Origin: Dechloromonas sp.
Lineage (GTDB): Bacteria > Pseudomonadota > Gammaproteobacteria > Burkholderiales > Rhodocyclaceae
Direction: 5' to 3'
Assembly: GCA_013693915.1 (NCBI GenBank)
Contig: CP059264.1
Location: 611,811-618,665, forward strand
DNA length: 6,855 bases
In this document: one piece after another, positions 1 through 5,973 of the stretch
How the letters are laid out: the number at the start of each line of letters is the position of its first letter
How positions within the stretch are numbered: the first letter of the stretch is position 1
The notes under the pieces: model-generated
Databases searched by the model: none
Told to the model about the DNA's origin: nothing
What the model saw: the letters and a program-made list of their open reading frames with translations, nothing else
Made by a program: the position numbers and the translations under genes

Positions 1-237
1 GCTGTCGGCGACGGCCTCGATCAGCCTTTCCGGCGCGGCGACGATTTCGACGACGGTCGAGCCATCCTCGGCGATCAGCTTGTCGCCACCGTGCAGGTGG
101 TCGCCGCGTTCAAGGAAGATGCCGGCCTCAAAGCCGGAAGCGAGGGTGACCTTGAGGCGGCTGCGCTTGCGTTCGTCGTAGGCCAGCGCCACCGAGTCTG
201 TGGCGGGAGCGGCGGTGCGTTGGTTCAGGATCAGCAT
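1..237 (-). CDS. ureE: Urease accessory protein UreE, N-terminal part (runs off left edge)
   Basis: UreE is a cytoplasmic nickel metallochaperone that delivers Ni(II) to the UreG/UreD/UreF complex during urease activation. The 79 visible codons begin MLILNQRTA and continue through LAYDERKRSRLKVTLASGF, ERGDHLHGGDKLIAEDG and VVEIVAAPERL. This is the usual UreE N-terminal beta-rich domain. The metal-binding C-terminal domain, often histidine-rich, lies outside the window, so nickel-binding capacity cannot be judged. The ATG at 237-235 gives the standard UreE N-terminus. It sits 4 bp after the stop of the SMR gene with no strong Shine-Dalgarno of its own, which suggests translational coupling to that gene. 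The reading frame is open to the window edge. Identification rests on residue pattern plus position downstream of ureC; confidence is high. Confidence 0.9.
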   Translation of the reverse strand, partial: MLILNQRTAAPATDSVALAYDERKRSRLKVTLASGFEAGIFLERGDHLHGGDKLIAEDGSTVVEIVAAPERLIEAVADS

Positions 238-241
238 GGCA

Positions 242-574
242 TCAGTGAGCGACGGTTCTCGAGAAGACATTGAGGACGACAACGCCGGCGACGATCAGGC
301 CCATGCCGACGATGGCCGGCAGATCGAGCGCCTGCCCGTAGATCAGCCAGCCGACCAGCGCGATCAGCGCGACGCCGGCACCGGACCAGATGGCATAGAC
401 GATCCCGACCGGCAGCGTGCGCAGCACCAGCGACAGGCAATAGAAGGCGATGCCGTAGCCGACGACGACAATCGCCGACGGCAGCAGCCGGGTGAAGCCG
501 TCGGCGGCCTTCAGTGCCAACGTGGCGATCACTTCGCTGACGATCGCCACGCCGAGAATGAGCCAGTGCTGCAT
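242..574 (-). CDS. EmrE-like small multidrug resistance (SMR) family transporter
   Basis: This 110-residue, four-helix inner-membrane protein has the same length as E. coli EmrE and clear residue-level resemblance throughout. SMR proteins work as antiparallel dimers exchanging protons for cationic substrates. The essential glutamate is at position 14 ([12 protein letters not shown]), and Tyr40, Tyr60 and Trp63 ([13 protein letters not shown]) match the EmrE substrate-site residues. Gly90 and Gly97 in helix 4 match the EmrE dimerisation motif. Hydrophobic segments lie near residues 4-21, 34-52, 58-76 and 85-105. Ala17 and Thr18 in helix 1 look like the Qac/EmrE subtype rather than the guanidinium exporter (Gdx/SugE) subtype, which usually has a tryptophan there. 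The gene starts 7 bp after ureC and ends 4 bp before ureE, so it is probably co-transcribed and translationally coupled. The family call is firm. The substrate, and why the gene sits in a urease operon, are unknown. Confidence 0.93.
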   Translation of the reverse strand: MQHWLILGVAIVSEVIATLALKAADGFTRLLPSAIVVVGYGIAFYCLSLVLRTLPVGIVYAIWSGAGVALIALVGWLIYGQALDLPAIVGMGLIVAGVVVLNVFSRTVAH

Positions 575-578
575 CGTG

Positions 579-583
579 CCCTC
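579..583 (-). promoter_or_regulatory. Ribosome binding site of the SMR gene, overlapping the ureC stop
   Basis: The minus strand reads TGAGGGCACGATG. The GAGGG Shine-Dalgarno core overlaps the TGA stop of ureC and lies 4-5 nt before the ATG of the SMR gene. This arrangement favours reinitiation by ribosomes finishing ureC, tying SMR production to urease production. Confidence 0.55.
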
Positions 584-2288
584 AGAACAGGAAGTAGCGC
601 TGCGTCAAAGGCAACTCGGTCGCCGGTTCGCACACCAGATGCACGCCGTCGGCCTTGACCACGTAGGTTTCGGGATCGACGGTGATTTCCGGCGTGGCGC
701 CGTTGTGCACCATGTCGGCCTTGGTCAGCGTGCGCGTGCCGGAGACTGCGACCAGCGGCTTCGACAAGCCAAGGGCGGCGACGGCCGGATTCTTCAGGGC
801 CGCCTGCGAGACGAAGGTGACCGAGGTCTTCAGCGCCTTGCCGAAGCTCCCGAACATCGGCCGGTAATGCACCGGCTGCGGCGTCGGGATCGAGGCGTTA
901 GGGTCGCCCATCGCGGCGCCGGCGATCATGCCGCCCTTCAGGATCAGTGACGGCTTGACGCCGAAGAAGGCCGGTTTCCACAGCACCAGATCAGCCAGCT
1001 TGCCGACCTCGATGGAGCCGACGGTGTGGGCGATGCCGTGGGTCAGCGCCGGGTTGATGGTGTATTTGGCGATATAGCGTTTGACGCGGAAGTTGTCGTT
1101 GCGGGCGCTGTCTTCGGGCAGCGCACCGCGTTGCAGCTTCATCTTGTGCGCCGCCTGCCAGGTGCGGATGATGACTTCGCCGACGCGGCCCATGGCCTGC
1201 GAGTCGGACGACATCATCGAGAAAACGCCCAGATCGTGCAGGATGTCTTCGGCGGCAATCGTTTCGCGGCGGATGCGGCTTTCGGCGAAGGCGATATCCT
1301 CGGCGATGCTCGGGTCGAGGTGGTGGCAGACCATCAGCATGTCGAGATGCTCGTCGATGGTGTTCACCGTATAGGGCATGGTCGGGTTGGTCGAGCTAGG
1401 CAGCACGTTGGGCAGCCCGGCCGCCTTGATGATGTCCGGGGCGTGGCCGCCGCCGGCACCCTCGGTATGGAAGGTATGGATGGTGCGGCCCTTGAAGGCG
1501 GCTATGGTGGCTTCGACGAAGCCCGATTCGTTCAGCGTGTCGGTGTGGATGGCGACCTGGATGTCCATCTCGTCGGCGACCGACAGGCAGCAGTCGATGG
1601 CGGCCGGCGTCGTGCCCCAGTCCTCGTGCAGCTTCAGGCCGATGATGCCGGCTTCGACCTGCTCGCGCAGGGCTTCCGGCAGGCTGGCGTTGCCCTTGCC
1701 GAGGAAGCCGAGGTTCATCGGGAAGGCGTCGGCCGCTTCGAGCATGCGGTGGATGTGCCACGGCCCCGGCGTGCAGGTCGTGGCAAAGGTGCCGGTCGCC
1801 GGCCCGGTGCCGCCGCCGATCATGGTGGTGACGCCGGAATTGAGCGCCTCCTCGATCTGCTGCGGGCAGATGAAATGGATGTGGCTGTCGATGCCGCCGG
1901 CCGTGACGATCATGCCTTCGCCGGCAATCACTTCGGTGCCGGGGCCGACCACAATCGTCACGCCAGGCTGGATGTCCGGGTTGCCGGCCTTGCCGATGGC
2001 GGCGATGCGGCCGTCCTTCAAGCCGATGTCGGCCTTGACGATGCCGGTCACGGCATCGACGATCAGGGCGTTGGTGATGACCGTATCGACGGTTTCGGCG
2101 GAAACCCGCTGGCCCTGCCCCATGCCGTCGCGGATAACCTTGCCGCCGCCGAATTTCACTTCCTCGCCGTAGATCGTGTAATCCTTTTCGACCTCGATGA
2201 TCAGCTCGGTATCGGCCAGGCGCAGGCGGTCGCCGGTCGTCGGGCCGAACATTTCGGCATAGGCCTGACGGGTGATTTTCGTGCTCAT
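582..2288 (-). CDS. ureC: Urease alpha subunit UreC (catalytic, EC 3.5.1.5)
   Basis: UreC is the catalytic subunit of cytoplasmic nickel urease, which hydrolyses urea to ammonia and carbamate. At 568 residues it has the normal length. Key residues are His136 and His138 (GGIDSHIHF), the carbamylated bridging Lys219 with His221 (GLKLHEDWG), His248 (AIHTDTLNE), His274 ([12 protein letters not shown]), Cys321 and His322 on the active-site flap (MVCHHLDP) and Asp362 ([10 protein letters not shown]). All keep a constant offset of +2 from Klebsiella aerogenes numbering, so the enzyme looks intact. The start chosen is the ATG at 2288 ([20 protein letters not shown]), which has AAGGGG about 7 nt upstream. 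An upstream in-frame ATG at 2345 would add 19 residues translated from the repeat at 2309-2378 and is unlikely. ureB lies upstream across that repeat, and the SMR gene lies 7 bp downstream. Confidence 0.98.
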   Translation of the reverse strand: MSTKITRQAYAEMFGPTTGDRLRLADTELIIEVEKDYTIYGEEVKFGGGKVIRDGMGQGQRVSAETVDTVITNALIVDAVTGIVKADIGLKDGRIAAIGKAGNPDIQPGVTIVVGPGTEVIAGEGMIVTAGGIDSHIHFICPQQIEEALNSGVTTMIGGGTGPATGTFATTCTPGPWHIHRMLEAADAFPMNLGFLGKGNASLPEALREQVEAGIIGLKLHEDWGTTPAAIDCCLSVADEMDIQVAIHTDTLNESGFVEATIAAFKGRTIHTFHTEGAGGGHAPDIIKAAGLPNVLPSSTNPTMPYTVNTIDEHLDMLMVCHHLDPSIAEDIAFAESRIRRETIAAEDILHDLGVFSMMSSDSQAMGRVGEVIIRTWQAAHKMKLQRGALPEDSARNDNFRVKRYIAKYTINPALTHGIAHTVGSIEVGKLADLVLWKPAFFGVKPSLILKGGMIAGAAMGDPNASIPTPQPVHYRPMFGSFGKALKTSVTFVSQAALKNPAVAALGLSKPLVAVSGTRTLTKADMVHNGATPEITVDPETYVVKADGVHLVCEPATELPLTQRYFLF

Positions 2289-2393
2289 GGATTGACCCCT
2301 TGAGTTTTGACGCAGATTACGCAGATCGGCGCAGACAAAAGCCAAAAATAATCTGCGTTCATCTGCGCAATCTGCGTCGAGATTCTTTGCATT
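2289..2393. other. ureB-ureC intergenic spacer, longer than the other structural-gene gap
   Basis: The 105-bp gap contains the CGCAGAT palindrome and, next to ureC, the AAGGGG ribosome binding site. The ureA-ureB gap is only 13 bp, so most of this spacer looks like inserted repeat. I see no convincing promoter here, and ureC is probably still read from the upstream operon promoter. Confidence 0.7.
2309..2378. repeat. Palindromic CGCAGAT-type intergenic repeat between ureB and ureC
   Basis: Three CGCAGA(T) units on the left (2309-2335) face three inverted units on the right (2352-2378). The outer 18 bases of each arm (2309-2326 and 2361-2378) pair with one mismatch. After a 3-nt mismatched patch, CGCAGA (2330-2335) pairs with TCTGCG (2352-2357), leaving a 16-nt A-rich loop. 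From memory, similar strings of ATCTGCG units are scattered between genes in many bacterial genomes, so this is probably a copy of a dispersed extragenic repeat. In the ureBC transcript it would fold into a long stem about 20 nt before the ureC start. It has no U-tract, so it is not a typical intrinsic terminator. Confidence 0.8.
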
Positions 2394-2699
2394 TCAGAGT
2401 GCGCCCTGGATTAGGCCACGGAAGCCATAGACCTTGCGGTCGCCAGCCAGCGCGACCAGTTGAACGGTGCGTGTCTGGCCCGGCTCGAAGCGCACGGCGG
2501 TACCGGCGGCGATGTCGAGGCGGTAGCCGCGGGCGGCTTCGCGGTCGAAGCTCAGCCCCGCGTTGGTCTCGTAGAAGTGGTAGTGCGAGCCGACCTGGAT
2601 CGGGCGATCGCCTGTGTTGGCCACGACCAGCGTGATGGTCGGGCGGCCGACGTTGAGTTCGAGTTCGCCGGGTTCGGCGAGGAGTTCTCCGGGGATCAT
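2394..2699 (-). CDS. ureB: Urease beta subunit UreB
   Basis: UreB is the non-catalytic beta subunit, which packs with UreA and UreC in the (UreABC)3 holoenzyme. The 101-residue product begins [20 protein letters not shown], continues with [19 protein letters not shown] and [19 protein letters not shown], and ends [10 protein letters not shown]. All of these are standard for the family, and the length is normal. The ATG at 2699 is preferred because it gives the canonical MIPGE start and has GGAG 6 nt upstream. A TTG at 2720 would add seven residues (MSDLERT) and overlap ureA, and it lacks family support. ureA ends 13 bp upstream. No defect is visible. Confidence 0.96.
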   Translation of the reverse strand: MIPGELLAEPGELELNVGRPTITLVVANTGDRPIQVGSHYHFYETNAGLSFDREAARGYRLDIAAGTAVRFEPGQTRTVQLVALAGDRKVYGFRGLIQGAL

Positions 2700-2705
2700 C
2701 GTGCG

Positions 2706-2709
2706 CTCC
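2706..2709 (-). promoter_or_regulatory. ureB ribosome binding site
   Basis: GGAG on the minus strand is 6 nt before the ATG at 2699. It lies between the ureA stop and ureB and supports the short MIPGE start over an upstream in-frame TTG at 2720. Confidence 0.6.
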
Positions 2710-2712
2710 AGA

Positions 2713-3015
2713 TCAGACAATCGGGTGGTGTACGGTCACCAGCTTGGTGCCGTCGGGGAAGGTCGCCTCGACCTGGATTTCGGGGATCAGCTCGGCGATA
2801 CCGTCCATCACGTCGGCGCGGGTCAGGACCTGTGTGCCCGCGTGCATCAGTTCGGCCACCGTCCTGCCTTCGCGGGCGCCTTCCATGATGGCGCAGGTGA
2901 TCAGCGCCACGGCTTCCGGATAGTTGAGCTTCAGGCCCCTGGCCTTGCGCCGTTCGGCAAGCAGGCCGGCGGTGAAGATCAGCAGCTTGTCCTTCTCTCT
3001 CGGTGTCAGTTCCAT
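2713..3015 (-). CDS. ureA: Urease gamma subunit UreA
   Basis: UreA is the 100-residue gamma subunit of the urease holoenzyme and has exactly the usual length of the stand-alone bacterial form. The sequence starts [20 protein letters not shown], followed by [32 protein letters not shown] and [32 protein letters not shown], the conserved core of the family. The ATG at 3015 has a strong AAGGAG 5 nt upstream. The frame stays open far upstream (to about 3333), but that extension is a shadow of ureD and not part of UreA. The ureD stop is 13 bp upstream and ureB begins 13 bp downstream, consistent with one transcript. Confidence 0.97.
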   Translation of the reverse strand: MELTPREKDKLLIFTAGLLAERRKARGLKLNYPEAVALITCAIMEGAREGRTVAELMHAGTQVLTRADVMDGIAELIPEIQVEATFPDGTKLVTVHHPIV

Positions 3016-3028
3016 GAAGACTCCTTGT

Positions 3029-3893
3029 TCATGTATTCCAGATTCTGGGCAAAATTGCCGGTCGACCGCAGCAGGCCGGGCGCAGGACGGCCCACAGGCC
3101 GGCGAACCAATGGCGGGCGGCCTCGCTGCTGTCGCCGAGGTAGCGGGCGACAAGCAGGCCGGGCAGCGCGGAGATGCCGTGCAAGGCACCGTCGGCCGAG
3201 GCAATGGCGCGCAGCGCTTCGAGCAGGGTGGCAGCCTGCTGCGGCAGCTCGGGAAGCTGCACAGCAGCGTGCCGCACACGGCATGACCAGACCAGCCGGC
3301 CGGGCTGGCCAGGATCGGGTCGTTGCCGGCCACGTGACCGCGTTCCAGCCAGATCGGGCGGCCGTTGCGGTCAACCCGAAAAACAGCGAAATTTCGCCAT
3401 TTTCATAGCGTTCGCCAGCGGCCGTGCGCCCCAGGCACAGGATGTCCCAGCCGATGTAGCGGCTGTCGGCGGCCAGATCGACCCGTGTTTCCATGCGCGC
3501 CCGGGCGCCGTCGAAAAAGATCGTCTCCTGCGGCAGCCATTCCAGCGCGGCCCCTTCGCCGACTGTGAACCGGATCTGCTGGGAGGCATCGGCGCCGCTG
3601 CTGCGATACCACTTGCCGGCGCCCGGCGTGGTCAGTTGCGCATGCGCGCCCGCGCCGACGCCGCCGACGATCTCGAGCTGGTCGCCGCCGGCGATGCCGG
3701 ACGGCGGATGCAGCACGATGGCCTGGCAGACGGCACCACCTTCCGGGTAGAGGGCCTTCTGGACCCGCAAGGGCCCATGGTGGCGATTGTCGAGCAGGAT
3801 GGTCCGTTCGCCCGCCCGCGCGAATCCCAGCCGCAATCGGGCGTGCCATGGCGTTGCGGGCCGGGCTTGGGAAACGGGCAGCGGTGCATTCAT
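3029..3893 (-). pseudogene. ureD: Urease accessory protein UreD (UreH), interrupted by two apparent -1 frameshifts
   Basis: UreD binds apo-urease and, with UreF and UreG, channels nickel to the active site. The gene is recognisable over its full length but split among three frames. Frame one runs from MNAPLPVSQARPATPWHARL through LYPEGGAVCQAIVLHPPSGIAGGD, LTTPGAGKWYRS and LEWLPQETIFFDGA to GEISLFF. Frame two carries [34 protein letters not shown] and TLLC. Frame three carries [37 protein letters not shown] and the terminal [12 protein letters not shown]. The breaks fall at a T5 run (minus strand; 3379-3383) and near 3250-3262 beside a C3 run. Adding one base at each restores 288 residues, a normal UreD length. 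The ATG at 3893 is the best start but has a weak ribosome binding site; ATG 3911 is an alternative. Either the gene is decayed or, as I think more likely, the sequence has two homopolymer errors. Confidence 0.85.
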
Positions 3894-4054
3894 GTCGGGA
3901 TTGTGGAGCATCCCCGGGATAAGGCAAATACGCAGGAATGCGCAGCGTGCCGACAGTGCGGGCCAGGCGATCTCCGGCCATGCGCAAGCCGCAATTCTCC
4001 GCCCCTTCACCAGCGACGCCCGCCGCCGTCGCGGCGCACCACGACGACTGCCGA
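3894..4054. other. Spacer between the hemerythrin gene and ureD
   Basis: This 161-bp stretch is where a promoter for the urease genes would be expected. I found no convincing sigma-70 pair and no sigma-54 -24/-12 pair (GG and GC with correct spacing). An in-frame extension of ureD reaches 4010, but those residues do not resemble UreD. I see no hairpin with a U-tract. Confidence 0.5.
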
Positions 4055-4578
4055 CTACGACAAGAAACCGGTACCGCCGGCCCGATAGCCGATCATGCCG
4101 TCGACTGCCGGTCTGCCCCTGGCAGCCGGGTCAAGGGGATCCAGGGTGGCGGATGCGAGGAATTGCTCGAGGACGACGTCGAATTCCTCGATGTGCCTGA
4201 CGAGTGCGTCACGCACACGGTCGATGCCGTGAATGGCGACGATACCGTTGCCATCGCGGCCAAATACCGTCCGAATGCCCTTGAGCTGCTCGGCGAGGTC
4301 GATATGGGCGCGCTGGTGGGCCACCCGGTGATCGTGCGGCACGTAGTCCTTCATCAGCGCCGATTCGAGCAGGTTGTGCATCAATGTGGACTCGACGAAC
4401 AAGCGGATCGACTGCTCGATGTTTCCCCGCAGACCACCCGCCGCCCCGAATCGCAACCCTTGCACTGATCGGCAACGCCCTGGCGATCGCACATGTCGAC
4501 GATCCGGTCGATCATCCGCAGCAGGCTCTCGTGGTCCCGATGCATCTTCTGGATGAAATCTTGGTCGTTTGCCGGCAT
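4055..4578 (-). pseudogene. Hemerythrin-like (HHE) protein with four cysteines in the helix A-B loop, one apparent -1 frameshift
   Basis: Hemerythrins are four-helix bundles that hold a non-haem di-iron centre and bind O2 or act as O2/NO/iron sensors. The first frame encodes MPANDQDFIQKMHRDHESLL and runs to GCDSGRRVVC. The rest is in another frame from GNIEQSIRLFVESTLM onward. One extra base at the G4 run (minus strand; 4425-4428) joins them into 174 residues. In that product the ligand set is complete by spacing: His16, His68 with Glu72 (H-x3-E), His88 with His92 (H-x3-H), and His129 with Asp134 (H-x4-D). Cys30, Cys39, Cys42 and Cys50 lie between the first two helices, including a C-x2-C pair, which is unusual for a plain hemerythrin. 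There is no signal peptide, so it is cytoplasmic. The gene sits between urtE and ureD on the same strand. The ATG at 4578 has GAG about 7 nt upstream. Its role in urea metabolism is unknown. Confidence 0.78.
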
Positions 4579-4584
4579 TTTCCT

Positions 4585-4612
4585 ACTCACGGACAGTGAG
4601 TCAGCATTGACT
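4585..4612. promoter_or_regulatory. Two overlapping short palindromes just upstream of the hemerythrin gene
   Basis: ACTCAC-GGACA-GTGAGT (4585-4601) and AGTCA-GCAT-TGACT (4599-4612) are perfect inverted repeats sharing three bases. The first overlaps the likely GAG ribosome binding site of the hemerythrin gene and could hide it in an RNA hairpin. The second has the 5-4-5 spacing seen in FNR/CRP-family operators, but its half-sites do not match the FNR consensus TTGAT. A regulatory role is inference only. Confidence 0.35.
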
Positions 4613-4674
4613 CCGTTTGCCCGGAATGGTTCGCCTCGATTTGCACGGTGCCAGCGAGACAAGCCGTTCCCCCA

Positions 4675-4714
4675 CCGCTTCAGCCCGAAGCGGCCCGCCC
4701 GCAGGGAGCGGCGG
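4675..4714. other. Two adjacent GC-rich hairpins downstream of urtE
   Basis: CCGCTTC-AGCCC-GAAGCGG (4675-4693) is a perfect 7-bp stem with a 5-nt loop. Next to it, CCGCC (4695-4699) can pair with GGCGG (4710-4714), followed on the plus strand by TTTT. In the direction of the operon (minus) neither has a U-tract, so they do not make a standard intrinsic terminator. They could stabilise the 3' end of the urt mRNA or weaken read-through into the hemerythrin gene. Confidence 0.35.
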
Positions 4715-4744
4715 TTTTCAAACTCCGGCTCCGGCAGCCGGCGT

Positions 4745-5437
4745 TCAGACGGCCAGCGCCTCCCGCACCCCGTCCTGCGGCATGGTTTCGCCACGCCCCC
4801 GCATGATGAACTCGCCACGCTCCATGAGGAGGTACTGGTCGGCCAGCGACTCGGCGAAATCGTAATACTGCTCGACCAGCAAAATGGCCATTTCGCCGGT
4901 TTCGGCGAGCATGCGGATGGCGCGCTCGATGTCCTTGATGATGGACGGCTGGATGCCTTCGGTCGGCTCGTCGAGGATCAGCAGCTTGGGGCCCATCGCC
5001 AGCGCGCGCCCGATCGCCAGTTGCTGCTGCTGGCCGCCGGAGAGGTCGCCGCCGCGGCGATTCATCATCTGCCTGAGGACGGGAAACATGTCGAAGATGC
5101 GTTGCGGGATCGGCGTGCCGCCCGGCCTGGTGGCGAGGCCCATCAGCAGGTTTTCCTCCACCGTCAGGCGCGGGAAGATCTCGCGGCCTTGCGGCACGTA
5201 GCCGATCCCGGCCCTGACGCGCTCGTGTGGCGGCAGGTGAGTGATGTCCCGGCCGTCGAAGGCGATGCTGCCTTCGCGCGTCTTCACGACGCCCATCAGC
5301 GCTTTCAGCAACGTTGTCTTGCCGACGCCATTGCGGCCGAGGAGGGCGGTGACTTCGCCGGTTTTGACCTCGAAGGAGAGCCCGCGGAGGATGTGGGAGC
5401 CGCCGTAGGCCTGGTGGAGGGTGTCGATTTTCAGCAT
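4745..5437 (-). CDS. urtE: Urea ABC transporter ATP-binding protein UrtE
   Basis: UrtE is the LivF-type ATPase of the high-affinity urea importer UrtABCDE and sits on the cytoplasmic face with UrtD. The product has 230 residues, the usual length. It shows Walker A GRNGVGKT (34-41), the Q-loop glutamine at 83 in GYVPQGREIFPRLTVEENL, the ABC signature LSGGQ (132-136), and Walker B LLILDEP (152-158) followed by TEGIQPSIIKDIE. The H-loop position reads LVEQYYDFA with Gln190 rather than His, which is normal for LivF/UrtE. GIQPSIIKDIERAI and the VEQYYDFAESLAD stretch favour UrtE over a general branched-chain amino acid LivF. The ATG at 5437 gives the usual MLKIDTLHQAYGGSHIL start, with AAGGA 8 nt upstream; the frame upstream of it is only repeat sequence. 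The gene is separated from urtD by the long palindrome, and the hemerythrin gene follows 166 bp downstream. Confidence 0.94.
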   Translation of the reverse strand: MLKIDTLHQAYGGSHILRGLSFEVKTGEVTALLGRNGVGKTTLLKALMGVVKTREGSIAFDGRDITHLPPHERVRAGIGYVPQGREIFPRLTVEENLLMGLATRPGGTPIPQRIFDMFPVLRQMMNRRGGDLSGGQQQQLAIGRALAMGPKLLILDEPTEGIQPSIIKDIERAIRMLAETGEMAILLVEQYYDFAESLADQYLLMERGEFIMRGRGETMPQDGVREALAV

Positions 5438-5492
5438 CGTGATAGTCCTTCGTGTGCGGTTCGCGCTGGGTTCCGCGCCTGACGCGCGGGCG

Positions 5493-5520
5493 TACTTTCT
5501 TTGTTTGCCCAAAGAAAGTA
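5493..5520. repeat. Hairpin in left arm: 11-bp stem, 6-nt loop
   Basis: TACTTTCTTTG and CAAAGAAAGTA flank TTTGCC. The stem is identical to the one in the right arm and only the loop differs. The stem is AT-rich, in contrast to the GC-rich surroundings, and no U-tract follows it in either direction. Confidence 0.8.
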
Positions 5521-5698
5521 GCCAAAGAAAAGGCACCCCTGGGTCGGTGCCGGGCCGCGCCCGGTTCCCTGCGCTACTCGCCGTTGGCGGGGCTGCGGAA
5601 CTCGGGGCTGCGCCCCTCGGACAGTCCTCGCCCTTTATCCGCCAACGCCTGCGTTGCTCGGCGCCTCCCAAGGGGCCCGGTGAACCGGAAGGGGTGTT

Positions 5699-5739
5699 GC
5701 GGTCGACGGGACAAAATGGCCGTTTTGGTGGTCGACCGC
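5699..5739. repeat. Nested palindrome at the centre of the long element
   Basis: GCGGTCGAC (5699-5707) pairs with GTCGACCGC (5731-5739). Inside it, CAAAA (5712-5716) pairs with TTTTG (5723-5727) around a short TGGCCG loop. Its centre lies about 15 bp from the midpoint of the whole element, so the two arms plus this core make a nested symmetrical structure. Confidence 0.7.
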
Positions 5740-5945
5740 GACAGCTTATTGGTCGGGCAGAGCGATCGTTCTGCGACGTCTTTGTGGGTCCCCATGCGAA
5801 GCGCCGAGCAACGGAGAAGGGCTGGGGGCAGTCGGCGAGGACTGTCCGAGGGCGCAGCCCCGAGTTCCGCAGCCGCCCGGCCCTTCGAGTAGCGCAGGGA
5901 GTCGGCGCAGCCGACCGCGCAACCTGGGGTCGCCTTTTCTTTGGC

Positions 5946-5973
5946 TACTTTCTTTGGCGAAGCAAAGAAAGTA
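5946..5973. repeat. Hairpin in right arm: 11-bp stem, 6-nt loop
   Basis: TACTTTCTTTG and CAAAGAAAGTA flank GCGAAG. This is the counterpart of the left-arm hairpin, with an identical stem and a different loop. Lying about 45 bp after the urtD stop, it would be the first structure transcribed after urtD. Confidence 0.8.

Noticed and set aside
242..574. Guanidinium exporter (SugE/Gdx) assignment for the SMR gene
   Set aside because: The urea context makes it tempting, but helix 1 has Ala17-Thr18 and lacks the Gdx tryptophan, and overall the sequence follows EmrE closely.
1026..2303. 425-codon open frame on the plus strand
   Set aside because: It lies almost wholly antisense to ureC. Its translation is rich in Asp, Ala, Val, Gly and Arg without family resemblance, as expected for the mirror of a GC-rich gene.
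2718..2720. TTG as the ureB start
   Set aside because: It would add MSDLERT and overlap ureA. The ATG at 2699 has a GGAG site and gives the conserved MIPGE N-terminus.
3379..3383. Programmed -1 ribosomal frameshift in ureD
   Set aside because: The site reads G TTT TTC, so tandem slippage would mispair in the P site, and a second -1 shift would be needed 120 bp later. UreD is not known to use recoding.
3894..4054. Sigma-54/NtrC-type promoter for ureD
   Set aside because: GG and GC dinucleotides occur, but none has the required spacing with the flanking consensus, so a nitrogen-control promoter cannot be claimed.
3174..4088. 304-codon open frame on the plus strand
   Set aside because: It is antisense to ureD. 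Its length comes from high GC content, and the composition is Arg/Pro/Ala-rich and low in complexity.
4695..4718. Intrinsic terminator (GGCGG stem followed by TTTT)
   Set aside because: The T-tract is on the plus strand, where no gene ends. In the operon direction there is no U-tract.
4493..5482. 329-codon open frame on the plus strand
   Set aside because: It is antisense to urtE across the whole ABC core and has no recognisable domain.
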